Assembly: GCF_000012825.1 (NCBI RefSeq)
Contig: NC_009614.1
Location: 1,984,001-2,048,000, forward strand
Direction: 5' to 3'
Source of the DNA: Phocaeicola vulgatus ATCC 8482
GTDB taxonomy: Bacteria; Bacteroidota; Bacteroidia; Bacteroidales; Bacteroidaceae
DNA length: 64,000 nucleotides
A program made the translations under genes and the position numbers. This document shows, piece after piece, positions 54,237 through 63,579 of the stretch; position 1 is the first letter of the stretch, and each line of letters starts with the position of its first letter. A model generated the notes under the pieces. The model had not been told where the DNA came from and did no database searches. It was given only the letters and a program-made list of their open reading frames with translations.

Positions 54237-54545
54237 ATGCCTACAGTCGTTGTCCGTTTTGAGACTTGTAAGAAAGCCATAGGGTACGGTACGGTTTATT
54301 ACCGTATCTACAAAGGACATAACCGACGTATGGAATTTTCTTCCCACCTTCACCTACCAACTTCTTCTTGGGATGAAACCACAAAGACAATCCGGGGAGA
54401 GCATCCCAAAGCCTGTCTCTTTCGTGCTCAGATGGAAGCGGATCTTCGGCTTTTGAACCGGATTATAACGGAAGATGTTACCGGTCGACTGACAATGGGC
54501 GATATGATAGCCATCTTTAAACATCAAAGGACAATAATCAAATGA
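54237..54545 (+). pseudogene. Truncated tyrosine recombinase (N-terminal arm domain)
   Basis: A 102-residue piece matching the N-terminal arm-binding region of Bacteroidetes integrases (YYRIYKGHNRRMEFSSHLHL, SSWDETTKTIRGEHPKA), then IFKHQRTIIK and a stop. Core-binding and catalytic domains are missing. It marks the right-hand border of the capsule locus, mirroring the intact recombinase at the left border. Confidence 0.6.
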
Positions 54546-54569
54546 ACTTTTGACTTGTAAGTCAATAGG

Positions 54570-56831
54570 ATGGTACCGTCTTTGACAGATTGCTATCACC
54601 GTCTAGGTTTTCAGGTAACAGAATCCGAAGATGGATTACGGATAGGCTTCAAACCGGGAATGGCACATGCTATCGTGAAGGAGATTTGGAACGAGCAGCC
54701 TTTGACCCGTTCGGATGTTGAAAGGTTTTATGAAAAGCTTTCTTCACTGAACAAAGGATATCGAAATCTCTATTTCAGGATCGTGGCGCACGGTGGATTC
54801 CTGCCGGAGGCATTGGACTTTGAACTGCACGGGCTGACCGTTTCGGATGAAAGCTATATTGAAAGCCTCTTGTCCGGAAGACATGTGGAGCTTTATCCGC
54901 ATAACGAAGCGGCTTACAGGGCGATCATGCGGGGATTCAAACAACACCGTATCGGTACGGTCGTGCAGGCTACCGGAACAGGGAAATCCTATTTGCTGGC
55001 ACGCTATATCGCAGATCATGCAAAGGAAAATATATTGGTCTTTGCTCCGAACATCACGATTCTGGATGAGATCCGGAAAGCCGTCGGATTCTCCATTCCG
55101 CAAGTGACGTACCGGACATTCCAGTCACTGATTCGTAACCGGGAGGACAATGGGTTGTTACGGGCAGATCATATTCTTATTGATGAATTCCATCATTTCG
55201 GGGCGGAAATTTGGGGAAGTGCCTTGCAGGAAGTGATAGAAAACAATCCCTGTGCCTATGTCCTGGGAACATCGGCAACGCCAATCCGTCCGGAAGGAAT
55301 GATCGATACGGTGGATCTTTATTTCGAAGGAAATTTGTTTTATGAACTTACCTTGCCGCAAGCTTGGTATTACAATATCTTACCAGTGCCGATCCTGGTA
55401 CAAAGTGCTTACGGGCTGGACAACGAACTGGATCGGCTGCAAAGAAAGCTGGAACGCAGCGGTTGTTCAGTCCGCCGGAGAGAGCGCATCCAAAAGAAAC
55501 TGGACCTGGCGCGGGTCGATTTCAAAGGTGCTTTGGGCGCGTCGTCGGTGATCCGGAAGTTCCTACCCGAAAGCGTACGCAAACTGCTGGTTTTCTGTCG
55601 CGACCTGGCCGATCTCAGACAGATGGTGCCGGAAGTGTGCGACTGGCTCACACAGGCAGGCCGATCGATTACGCCATTTGAAATCCATCATGCGCAAAGC
55701 GAGCAGGAGAATCAGCGGCTGTTGGCCGCTTTCCGAGAAGAGTCGGACCGGTTACACGTACTCTTTTCCGTCAATATGCTGATCGAAGGATTGCATGTCG
55801 AGGGAGTGGATGCCGTCTTGTTCCTGCGGCGCACCGAATCTTACATTGTCACCCTGCAACAGCTGGGGCGCTGTCTGGATGCCGGAAGCGGGAAACAGCC
55901 GGTCGTCTTGGATTTCGTGAATAACCTGTCGGGTAAATCGGTCTACGACGTGATGGCGTGCCACTGGGAGCGACTCTCTTATCTTCCATCGCCCCACGGA
56001 TTTGAAAGAACAACCTCGTTCCTCGCTACCGGCTATTTGTCGGATATCCGGCTCCGCATCGAAGAGATCCTGGCCGAGCTGGAACCATGGCAGATTATGT
56101 ACGAGCGGCTGGTCGAGTTCCACCGGGAAGAGAACGACTGGCCTTCAGTGACGGAAGGGAAACTGGGCCTTTGGTGCAACACGCAACGCATCGCCTACAA
56201 ACGAGGCTGTCTTGCCAAGGAACGGTGCGACCAGCTTGATGCAATCGGTTTTGAGTGGAATCAGCTCGACTCCAAATGGATGAGGGAATACCATGCATTG
56301 AAAGTCTTCTTTGATACCTGCGGACGCTGGCCCAAACGTGAAGACGGCCCGCTTGCGACCTGGTGTTATACCCAGCGGGAAAGACGGAAGGATGGACGTT
56401 TGAGCAAAGAGCGCATCCGGGCTTTGAATGAGATCGGCTTTGTCTGGAATCAGAACCTCCAAGGGGAATGGATGAAGAACTACGAGGAGCTGAAGTCTTT
56501 TGTCAGAAAATATCGGCGTTTCCCTAAATCGACGGAAGGGAATTTGGGCGGATGGTGCCATACACAACGGAAAATGCGTAAACAGGGAAAGTTACCCAAT
56601 GACCGCCGGCTCCTGTTGGATAAAATAGGATTTGTCTGGTCGGCGGAACAGGTCTGGCAAGGCAACTTCGAACAATTGTGCCTGTTCCATAACCTGCAAG
56701 GACGATGGCCGGGATGCCGTGAAGGAGCATTGGGACGCTGGTGTACCATTCAAAGACGGGATTACCGCAAGGGGAACATGTCAGACGAGCGAAAAGCACA
56801 ATTGGAAAGAATCGGTTTCCCTCTTGCCTGA
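54570..56831 (+). CDS. DEAD/DEAH helicase with four helicase-associated (HA) repeats
   Basis: A 753-residue SF2 helicase. Walker A is ATGTGKSYLLARYI (about residues 133-146), Walker B box DEFHHFG (about 203) and motif III-like LGTSATPIRP; a second RecA domain follows (LLVFCRDLADLRQMVP, QLGRCLDAGSG). From about 507 to the end are four HA repeats of about 58 residues, each with W-x-x-x-Y/F-x-x-L, a W/F-P motif, a G-x-L-x-x-W-C-x-x-Q-R box and an IGF-x-W ending. HA repeats are thought to bind nucleic acid. Its cellular role is unknown; it sits between capsule and regulators. Confidence 0.85.
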   Translation: MVPSLTDCYHRLGFQVTESEDGLRIGFKPGMAHAIVKEIWNEQPLTRSDVERFYEKLSSLNKGYRNLYFRIVAHGGFLPEALDFELHGLTVSDESYIESLLSGRHVELYPHNEAAYRAIMRGFKQHRIGTVVQATGTGKSYLLARYIADHAKENILVFAPNITILDEIRKAVGFSIPQVTYRTFQSLIRNREDNGLLRADHILIDEFHHFGAEIWGSALQEVIENNPCAYVLGTSATPIRPEGMIDTVDLYFEGNLFYELTLPQAWYYNILPVPILVQSAYGLDNELDRLQRKLERSGCSVRRRERIQKKLDLARVDFKGALGASSVIRKFLPESVRKLLVFCRDLADLRQMVPEVCDWLTQAGRSITPFEIHHAQSEQENQRLLAAFREESDRLHVLFSVNMLIEGLHVEGVDAVLFLRRTESYIVTLQQLGRCLDAGSGKQPVVLDFVNNLSGKSVYDVMACHWERLSYLPSPHGFERTTSFLATGYLSDIRLRIEEILAELEPWQIMYERLVEFHREENDWPSVTEGKLGLWCNTQRIAYKRGCLAKERCDQLDAIGFEWNQLDSKWMREYHALKVFFDTCGRWPKREDGPLATWCYTQRERRKDGRLSKERIRALNEIGFVWNQNLQGEWMKNYEELKSFVRKYRRFPKSTEGNLGGWCHTQRKMRKQGKLPNDRRLLLDKIGFVWSAEQVWQGNFEQLCLFHNLQGRWPGCREGALGRWCTIQRRDYRKGNMSDERKAQLERIGFPLA

Positions 56832-57009
56832 TATGGAATATATTCGATTCTATCCGTTATGAAAGTTGTCTATTCAATTATAATCAACATTGGAACAGTG
56901 TCTGTCATTACCCGGATTTGGAACTGCCAGCATACGGGTGGAACCAACTGATAAAACCGGAATAAGACCAATCTCATAAAGTAAATCGTTATTGATTCAT
57001 CCCAATATG

Positions 57010-57053
57010 GAAGCCCTTGTCTGAAGCCGGTTATCGGAGAAGACAGGGGCTTC
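57010..57053 (+). terminator. Terminator upstream of the RteA-like gene
   Basis: A 13-bp stem (GAAGCCCTTGTCT with AGACAGGGGCTTC, one G-T pair) followed by TTCTATATTTTAT. It separates the helicase gene from the kinase gene. The bases 56832-57009 hold no convincing gene. Confidence 0.6.
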
Positions 57054-57148
57054 TTCTATATTTTATAAATGAATTATAGATAACTATTACACTGGCTTAA
57101 CGAATCCGTTACAAATCCTTGGTGGTTTAAAGTGAGTGTTTACGTAAA

Positions 57149-59536
57149 ATGAAAATATTTATGGTAGCAAGGAAAGTTTCATTACAGCATAAGGTTCTTT
57201 TAGGGTATATGATATTGATCATGGCTGTTTGCGGCATGGTTTCCATCTTGTTATACGAACGGAGCCGCATGCGTGAGATAAAAACGGAAACATCGGAGAT
57301 ACGCAGGATACGCCATGACATCAGTACGGCGCATCGCTATATCACGGAGCTTGCCACCTATGGAGAGTCCGTCATTGTCTGGGAGGATACCGATTTTCGT
57401 GAGTATCGCAGAAAACGCTTGCAAACGGACAGCTTGTTACAAATATTGAAAGTGAGTTGTGGCACGTTCGTCCTGCCAAAGCAGATAGACTCCCTATGTC
57501 ATTTATTGGAAGCTAAGGAGATACATCTGCTCCGCATTATGGAGACCATTACCAGACAGGGGGAAGCGGACAGCCTGCTCGCAAATCGTCTGCCTATTGT
57601 TATCAGGGAAGCGGTTCGTACCCGGACAGTCACCCAAAAGAAAAAAGGGATTGCCGGTTGGTTCGGAGGGAAAAGGAGCGTACAGGTCTTCGAGCCATCG
57701 AAAGGACTGCAAGATTTGAATGAGAAGCTGATCGCCATGCAAGAGGAACGTGAACGCCGGATAGACATGTATACCGACAGTCTGCGCATACAGAATAAGG
57801 CCTTGAACCGGAAGTTGCAAATACTCATCACCCATCTTGACGGGCAAGCGCAGGCGGCGTTCATCAGTCGTGAGGAAAAAATCACGGAAGCCGGAGATTT
57901 TTCTTTCAAACTGTTTGTCTTGGTAATCGTCTCTGCTTCCTCCTTGCTATTCATCTCGTTCCTGATCATACGGCATGACATCAGGAAAGAAAGGGAAGGG
58001 CGGGCACAGCTCCAAAGGATAAACCGTGAGAACGAGGAACTGCTCGGTATGCGTAAACAGATCATCCTGACCATCTCGCACGATATACGAGGACCATTGG
58101 GTAATATCAACAACTGCGTGGAACTGGCCTCGGAAACCCGTGAAAAGAAAAAACGGGAAGGCTATCTGGAGAACATCCGCCATTCCTGCCGCCATATACT
58201 GAATCTGGTGAACAACCTGATGGATGTTTATAAGATCAATGAGACCAAGGATACCCGTAACGAGGTTCCTTTCCGTCTAAACAACTTGCTTGACAACATA
58301 TCGAAGGAATATGCCCGCAAAGCGGGTGGCCGGGCCTTGCTGTTCGAGCACCGGCATAAGAATGTCGGTGATATTACAGTGAGAGGAGACGCAGACAAAT
58401 TGGAACAAATATTGGACAATCTGCTGACAAACGCCATCAAGTTCACCCTGTCGGGTACGATCCGTTTCCATACCGAGTACATGGCGGGAAGATTATATGT
58501 GGAGGTCGGTGATACCGGTATCGGTATGGACGAGGAGACATTGGAACGTGTCTTCCGTCCGTTCGAGCGTGCGGCGCAGGAGATAAACTCGGAAGGTTTC
58601 GGTCTTGGGCTTTTTATCACGAAAGCTCTTGTAAAGGTACTGGACGGAAGCATTGAAGTAGAGAGCCGACCAGGTAAAGGTACAACATTCCGCCTGTCGT
58701 TTCCCCTTTCGGAAACGACAGGAGAACCGGAAACAGAGGAGCTTCCGGTACAATCTGCGACAATACTTCCCAAACATGTACTGGTAGTGGATGATGACAG
58801 CATCCTTCTGAAAATAACGGAAGACATGCTCGGGCGCAACGGGGTGGAATGCACGACCTGTCAAAATGCAAAAGAAGCCATTCTAGCACTCGACCGCTTG
58901 GATTATGATTTGGTATTGACAGATATACAGATGCCCGTGACCGATGGTTTCGGCTTGTTGAGATTACTGCGTAACTCGGATATCGGAAATTCCCGTACCG
59001 TTCCGGTCGCTGTCATGACGGCACGGGGGGACGGGGACTCGGGCGTGTATATGAAGTCCGGTTTTTGCGGTTGCATACATAAGCCTTTCTCTTCAAAAGG
59101 ACTGCTGGCCTTTATCTCCTCCGTTACGGAGGGCAGAAGTGCAGGCATGTCTCCGTTCGACTATTCCCGCCTGATGGAAAGTACGGACGACCGTCGTCAT
59201 ATGTTCGGTCTTGTCGCAAAAGAGTCAGAAAAGGATCTTGCCGAACTGGAGGAGGCTTTAAGAGAAAACGATCGGGAAGCCATGCGGAGGATCGTACATC
59301 GGATGGCTCCGGTCTGGGAGTTGTTAGGGGCCAACGATGTACTGTTCGGTTATCGGAAGCTCCTGCATGACAAGACCTCGAGCGACGAGACGGTCAGAGA
59401 GTACACGATGAGAATTATGAAACAGATACGGTTACTGATAGACGAAGTAAATAATGAATTAAGAAAGAAAAATGACGGGGATGAAAAAGACTTTATTGAT
59501 CGTGGAGGACAACCTGATTCTTTGCGATATTCTTGA
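57149..59536 (+). CDS. rteA: RteA-like hybrid sensor histidine kinase
   Basis: A 795-residue membrane kinase. Two transmembrane segments (GYMILIMAVCGMVSILLY; FVLVIVSASSLLFISFLI) flank a periplasmic region of about 230 residues. The HisKA phospho-acceptor is near His311 (LTISHDIRGPLGNINN), the ATPase lies at about 410-520 (NLLTNAIKF, DTGIGMDEE, GFGLGLFITK), the receiver has Asp near 592 (LVLTDIQMP), and a C-terminal HPt domain carries His near 717 (RRIVHRMAPVWE). This matches RteA of CTnDOT-type elements, where it works with RteB. No tetQ gene precedes it, unlike CTnDOT. Confidence 0.85.
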   Translation: MKIFMVARKVSLQHKVLLGYMILIMAVCGMVSILLYERSRMREIKTETSEIRRIRHDISTAHRYITELATYGESVIVWEDTDFREYRRKRLQTDSLLQILKVSCGTFVLPKQIDSLCHLLEAKEIHLLRIMETITRQGEADSLLANRLPIVIREAVRTRTVTQKKKGIAGWFGGKRSVQVFEPSKGLQDLNEKLIAMQEERERRIDMYTDSLRIQNKALNRKLQILITHLDGQAQAAFISREEKITEAGDFSFKLFVLVIVSASSLLFISFLIIRHDIRKEREGRAQLQRINRENEELLGMRKQIILTISHDIRGPLGNINNCVELASETREKKKREGYLENIRHSCRHILNLVNNLMDVYKINETKDTRNEVPFRLNNLLDNISKEYARKAGGRALLFEHRHKNVGDITVRGDADKLEQILDNLLTNAIKFTLSGTIRFHTEYMAGRLYVEVGDTGIGMDEETLERVFRPFERAAQEINSEGFGLGLFITKALVKVLDGSIEVESRPGKGTTFRLSFPLSETTGEPETEELPVQSATILPKHVLVVDDDSILLKITEDMLGRNGVECTTCQNAKEAILALDRLDYDLVLTDIQMPVTDGFGLLRLLRNSDIGNSRTVPVAVMTARGDGDSGVYMKSGFCGCIHKPFSSKGLLAFISSVTEGRSAGMSPFDYSRLMESTDDRRHMFGLVAKESEKDLAELEEALRENDREAMRRIVHRMAPVWELLGANDVLFGYRKLLHDKTSSDETVREYTMRIMKQIRLLIDEVNNELRKKNDGDEKDFIDRGGQPDSLRYS

Positions 59537-60785
59537 GAGATGGCTACAGAAAGCCGGTTACAGGGTATTGACGGCCATAGATGAGCCTTCGGCACGCCGG
59601 AAAATCAAGGGGAATAACGTGGCGCTGGTACTGACGGATGTCCGCCTTCCCGAAGGGGATGGCATCAGTTTACTGGAATGGAGCATCTCCCAAGGGTTAC
59701 ATATCCCTTTTGTGGTGATGACCGAACATGCCTCCATTGCAGATGCGGTGCGTGCCGTCAAATTGGGCGCAAAGGACTACTTGCCCAAGCCTGTCCACGA
59801 GGAGTTACTGATGGAACTGTTACGGGGATTGATCGGTCTGCCAGTTTCCGTTCCCCCGAAGAAATCATTAATGAAAAGGCTTAGCGGGGCGGTCCGGGAG
59901 ACCGAGCGGATAGCTTGTCGTGTGGCTCCTTTGAATTGTTCCGTCATGATCCTTGGACCGAACGGTAGCGGAAAAGAATCTGTCGCACAGCTGATCCAAC
60001 AGCATAGCGGGCGTAAGGACAAGCCTTTTGTGGCGGTGAACTGTGGTTGTATCCGGGGGGAACTTGCCGCATCTGAGTTCTTCGGTCACGTGCAGGGGGC
60101 ATTTACCGATGCGAAAAAGGATACTGCCGGCTATTTTGAGACGGCCAAGGGCGGTACGCTCTTCCTTGACGAGATCGGAAACATGCCTCCCGAAATGCAG
60201 ACACTGCTGCTCAGGGTATTACAGGAAAGAGTGTATTGTCCAGTGGGCAGCCGCAAAGAACTTGAAGCCGATGTACGGATATTGTCGGCCACCAACGAGG
60301 ATATGGAGCGTGCCATACGGGAGGGACGTTTCCGGGAGGATCTGTACTACCGTCTCGCCGAGTTTGAGATACGCCAGCCCTCTCTCTCCGAATGCCCGGA
60401 AGATATATTGCCACTGGCTGACTTCTTTCGTGAGCAACATTCAGAAGAGATACGTGTGGAGACCTCCGGTTTTACCGAACAAGCCAAAATCTCCATGCTT
60501 TCCCACTCATGGCCGGGCAATGTGCGTGAACTTGACAACCGGATAAGACGTGCTGTCCTGTTGGCGGTATCTCCATTGTTAACCCATAAAGATCTGAATC
60601 TTAATGCGACCATCTGTAGGACAGGCGAAAAATGTAAAAAAGGCTTGATGGAAGAAGCAGAAGAGAAAGAACTAATAAGGAAGATTCTGGAAGAATGTGG
60701 AGGTAAGATCAGTCGTGTGGCGAGAATGTTGGGGATGAGCCGTCCGACGCTATACAAGAAAATGGAAAGGTATGGGTTGAGATAG
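59472..60785 (+). CDS. rteB: RteB-like sigma-54-dependent response regulator
   Basis: A 437-residue NtrC-type regulator. The receiver domain has Asp near 56 (LVLTDVRLPEGDG). The AAA+ domain has Walker A LGPNGSGKES (about 161-170), the sigma-54 contact loop GAFTDA in place of GAFTGA (about 209-214), and Walker B TLFLDEIG. The C-terminal Fis-type HTH is ISRVARMLGMSRPTLYKKME. Its start lies 65 bases inside the kinase gene, so the two are translationally linked. In CTnDOT the RteB protein activates rteC and hence excision and transfer; the targets here are unknown. Confidence 0.87.
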   Translation: MTGMKKTLLIVEDNLILCDILERWLQKAGYRVLTAIDEPSARRKIKGNNVALVLTDVRLPEGDGISLLEWSISQGLHIPFVVMTEHASIADAVRAVKLGAKDYLPKPVHEELLMELLRGLIGLPVSVPPKKSLMKRLSGAVRETERIACRVAPLNCSVMILGPNGSGKESVAQLIQQHSGRKDKPFVAVNCGCIRGELAASEFFGHVQGAFTDAKKDTAGYFETAKGGTLFLDEIGNMPPEMQTLLLRVLQERVYCPVGSRKELEADVRILSATNEDMERAIREGRFREDLYYRLAEFEIRQPSLSECPEDILPLADFFREQHSEEIRVETSGFTEQAKISMLSHSWPGNVRELDNRIRRAVLLAVSPLLTHKDLNLNATICRTGEKCKKGLMEEAEEKELIRKILEECGGKISRVARMLGMSRPTLYKKMERYGLR

Positions 60786-60790
60786 CATCT

Positions 60791-61207
60791 TCATCCGTTT
60801 CGTTTATACATAAGCCGGCAGATTCCGTTGGAGAAAGTTTTGCAGCCAAGAAGTTTCCAGCGGGCAGACCGGAATTCTCCCGTCAAGGGGATTCCACCAC
60901 CATAAGAAAGAGGCAGCAGAAAAAGTACTGTCTCATCCACCAGATTATACCGAAAAAGTCCATCGGCATATTCCGCACTTCCTCCATCTCCCACTCCTGC
61001 CAGATAAATACAATCCTTGTCATGCTTTTCCTTTACATTCAGCAAGTCCATCAAACCGTAATGGGGGTAGATGTGGAATGTGGCCTGTCGCTGCCAGCGT
61101 GGGAAACCATACCGTTTGTTTTCCCTCACCCATCGCATAAGCATCTCGTCTTCATGCGGAAGGAACCCGTCCAAAGTGAGTGCCATGATAACTTGAATTT
61201 TTGCCAT
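60791..61207 (-). CDS. Dihydrofolate reductase / RibD C-terminal domain-like protein
   Basis: A 138-residue protein of the DHFR/RibD_C fold: IQVIMALTLDGFLPHED near the start, CIYLAGVGDGGSAEYADGLF in the middle and LLPLSYGGGIPLTGEF, a typical RibD_C strand. Small members of this family are common near rteAB in Bacteroides elements. The frame is open back to 61285, but the start at 61207 matches the family; the extra part lies in a strongly folded leader (61243-61363). It converges with rteB, 5 bp apart. Confidence 0.7.
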   Translation of the reverse strand: MAKIQVIMALTLDGFLPHEDEMLMRWVRENKRYGFPRWQRQATFHIYPHYGLMDLLNVKEKHDKDCIYLAGVGDGGSAEYADGLFRYNLVDETVLFLLPLSYGGGIPLTGEFRSARWKLLGCKTFSNGICRLMYKRNG

Positions 61208-61212
61208 ACCTC

Positions 61213-61363
61213 TTGTTAAAAAAGCATGAAACCCATGCTTATTTCGAACAGAGGCTCTGACAAAGCCCAACACAGAAACCCGCATGGGCTCATGCTATAA
61301 GGTATAGCATAAGCCTCACGCAATAGCCTCTGTGTTTTTGAATTTGTCAGATTCCTGTTCGAG
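61213..61363 (-). ncRNA. Folded leader with competing stems upstream of the DHFR-like gene
   Basis: TTCGAACAG and CTGACAAA (61243-61264) pair with TTTGTCAG and CTGTTCGAG (61343-61363). Inside, AACACAGA pairs with TCTGTGTT and ATGCTATA-AGG-TATAGCAT (61292-61310) forms a perfect hairpin. AGAGGCT (61250) could instead pair with AGCCTCT (61325), an alternative fold. A further short hairpin GCATG-AAACC-CATGC lies at 61224-61238. It may be an attenuator for the downstream gene; the rest to 61506 shows nothing more. Confidence 0.45.
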
Positions 61364-61506
61364 ACGTCTTGCGACTTATGTATAATAATGGCGGTCCCAA
61401 TTGTCGAGACCGGCCTTATTTCTCTATTTCAAGTTTCAAATATACGGCATCTTTTTCAATAATCCGATCAGTCGGGGTATAATTTCTTCAATTACCCCTC
61501 CACTTG

Positions 61507-63543
61507 TCATGATTTGTCGGGGTCCTTTCCTTTTTCATCTTCCAGACCTAGTCGTTTACGGAGTTCAGGGTCATTTTTGATACGCCGCATCTCCTCATTG
61601 ATAATAGCCTGCGCATCCGCCTTGATCTGGTCGTAATTGCGTTGTATCTGTTGCATCATGATGTCGTTACCGTTCCTGTCCTTGAAGTCGTTGATGACCG
61701 GGATTTTCTGATAAGCCTTTTCTTCTGCGCTGATCTTGGTATGGTCCACGACAATTTCGGCATGAAATATTTTTTGCTCTATCCTCTCATCAAAATTATC
61801 CGCCACAGCCCCGACAAACGTGCCTTGTGAGAGGTTGGCGATCTTTGATGCGGGAATGAGCGAGTCTAGCTGTGTGTTGATGGAGGTGGATACGTCCTGA
61901 CGGTTGATGGATACGGACTGACGTTGCTGAAGCACCTTGCCGAAGCGCTCTGAAAGCGTTTTTGCGGTTTCACCGACCACCTGTCCGCTGAAAATATTCC
62001 CCACCGTGTTCTGGATGACCTTGGATTCTTTTTCTCCGTAGTCACGTGTCAATTGACTGAAATCCTGAAAACCCAGAAGCACACCCACCTTGTTGCTTCT
62101 CGCCGTCGCGATCAGGTTGTCAAGCCCACGGAAATAGATGGTGGGAAGCTCGTCAATGATAACGGCGCATTTAAGCTGTTTTTTCTTGTTGATAAGCTTG
62201 ACGATACGGGAATTATATAATCCGAGCGCTGCCGAATAAATGTTCTGCCTGTCCGGATTGTTGCCCACGCAGAGCAGTTTGGGCTCTTTCGGATTGTTGA
62301 TATCCAATGAAAAATCATTACCGGTCATCACCCAGTAGAGTTGTGGGGAGATCATGCGCGTAAGGGGTATTTTAGCCGAGGCTATCTGGCCTTGGAGCTG
62401 GTCCTGGGCATTTCCCTTCCATGCGTCCATGAAGGGAGAAAGATAGTTTTCCAGCTCCGGATAAGAGGTCAGAATGGTGAACAGGTCTGAGTAGGGTTTG
62501 TTGAGCAGTTCTACCGCATGGGGAAACGTACAGTAAATACCGTTTTTGTAAATCTTTAAATACCAGATTATTGCCGCAAGCAGAATGATAGGAGACTCCA
62601 CGAAGAAGTCCCCCTGCTTTTCGATCCAGGTGCGATTGAGGTTGAGCATTATCGTATAGCTTGCCTCGTACGCATCGGAAATGTCCGTCATGAATTCCGG
62701 ATTAATGGGATTGCACCGGTGAGACCTGCGCGGATCGTCGAAATTGATGACATAGAACCGGGGCTTTACCTCGTACTTGTCCATATTCTTCAACAAAGAA
62801 TTATAGGCGATGGTGGACAGGTCATCAAACTTGTAATCATAGATGTAAATCGCAAAGCCTTTGGCTATAAGCTGGCGTATGTAACTGTTGACTATCGCAT
62901 AGGATTTGCCGCTGCCCGGTGTCCCGATAACCATGCAGGCACGGAAAATATTGACAATATTGACAAATCCGTTATTCCAGCGTTTTTTATAATAGAATCT
63001 CGTCGGGAGGTTTACCGAATATTCATTCTCCATCAGTCGGGTTTCCTGCATGAAACTCTCATTTTCCATATTGAACACATCTTCCATGAGGTTGTGCCTG
63101 TAAAGGCGGCTCATCCATAATCCCGACATCAACAGGGCGAGATAGCCTGCCGTAAGAGTAAAAATATAGAATGCGGTATTTGCCATGTGTGGCAATGGCA
63201 GTTTAAGAAGCCACCAGTTCAGAAAAAACAATGCGCATCCTGCCACCAACACCGCATAAATTTTAGGCCAGGTTATTTTTTCACCTTTGACCCCATGCGT
63301 ACCCAGGCAGGAAACGGCCAACAGAAGCACTGCCAACAGTTTGCTCCAGAGAATACAGTTGAAAATTCCGGTCGTGTTGTTGAAGTTTACCAGAATCCGG
63401 TCTATCACCTCAAGGTTCAGGTGCCATGCGGTGATACTCGGATAGCAGTACACATAGACGTGTACCACCAAAAGAAAAATACTCACGGCCCTGCCGAATT
63501 CCATTATCTTAGCGAGAGCCCTCAAATCATCTTCCTGCTGCAT
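61507..63543 (-). CDS. mobC: MobC/TraG-family type IV coupling protein
   Basis: A 678-residue VirD4-like DNA translocase. Four or so membrane segments fill residues 15-170 (IFLLVVHVYVYCYPSITAWH, VLVAGCALFFLNWWLLKLPL). Walker A is IGTPGSGKSYAIVN (about 205-218), Walker B is CAVIIDELPTIYF (about 460-472), and a TraM-recognition part lies in NKVGVLLGFQDFSQLTRDYG. It couples the relaxase-DNA complex to the mating channel. It follows the relaxase gene in the order typical of CTnDOT-like mobB-mobC regions. Confidence 0.88.
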   Translation of the reverse strand: MQQEDDLRALAKIMEFGRAVSIFLLVVHVYVYCYPSITAWHLNLEVIDRILVNFNNTTGIFNCILWSKLLAVLLLAVSCLGTHGVKGEKITWPKIYAVLVAGCALFFLNWWLLKLPLPHMANTAFYIFTLTAGYLALLMSGLWMSRLYRHNLMEDVFNMENESFMQETRLMENEYSVNLPTRFYYKKRWNNGFVNIVNIFRACMVIGTPGSGKSYAIVNSYIRQLIAKGFAIYIYDYKFDDLSTIAYNSLLKNMDKYEVKPRFYVINFDDPRRSHRCNPINPEFMTDISDAYEASYTIMLNLNRTWIEKQGDFFVESPIILLAAIIWYLKIYKNGIYCTFPHAVELLNKPYSDLFTILTSYPELENYLSPFMDAWKGNAQDQLQGQIASAKIPLTRMISPQLYWVMTGNDFSLDINNPKEPKLLCVGNNPDRQNIYSAALGLYNSRIVKLINKKKQLKCAVIIDELPTIYFRGLDNLIATARSNKVGVLLGFQDFSQLTRDYGEKESKVIQNTVGNIFSGQVVGETAKTLSERFGKVLQQRQSVSINRQDVSTSINTQLDSLIPASKIANLSQGTFVGAVADNFDERIEQKIFHAEIVVDHTKISAEEKAYQKIPVINDFKDRNGNDIMMQQIQRNYDQIKADAQAIINEEMRRIKNDPELRKRLGLEDEKGKDPDKS

Positions 63544-63579
63544 AAGAATTGTATATAAATGGGTTGATACTTGTTTTGT

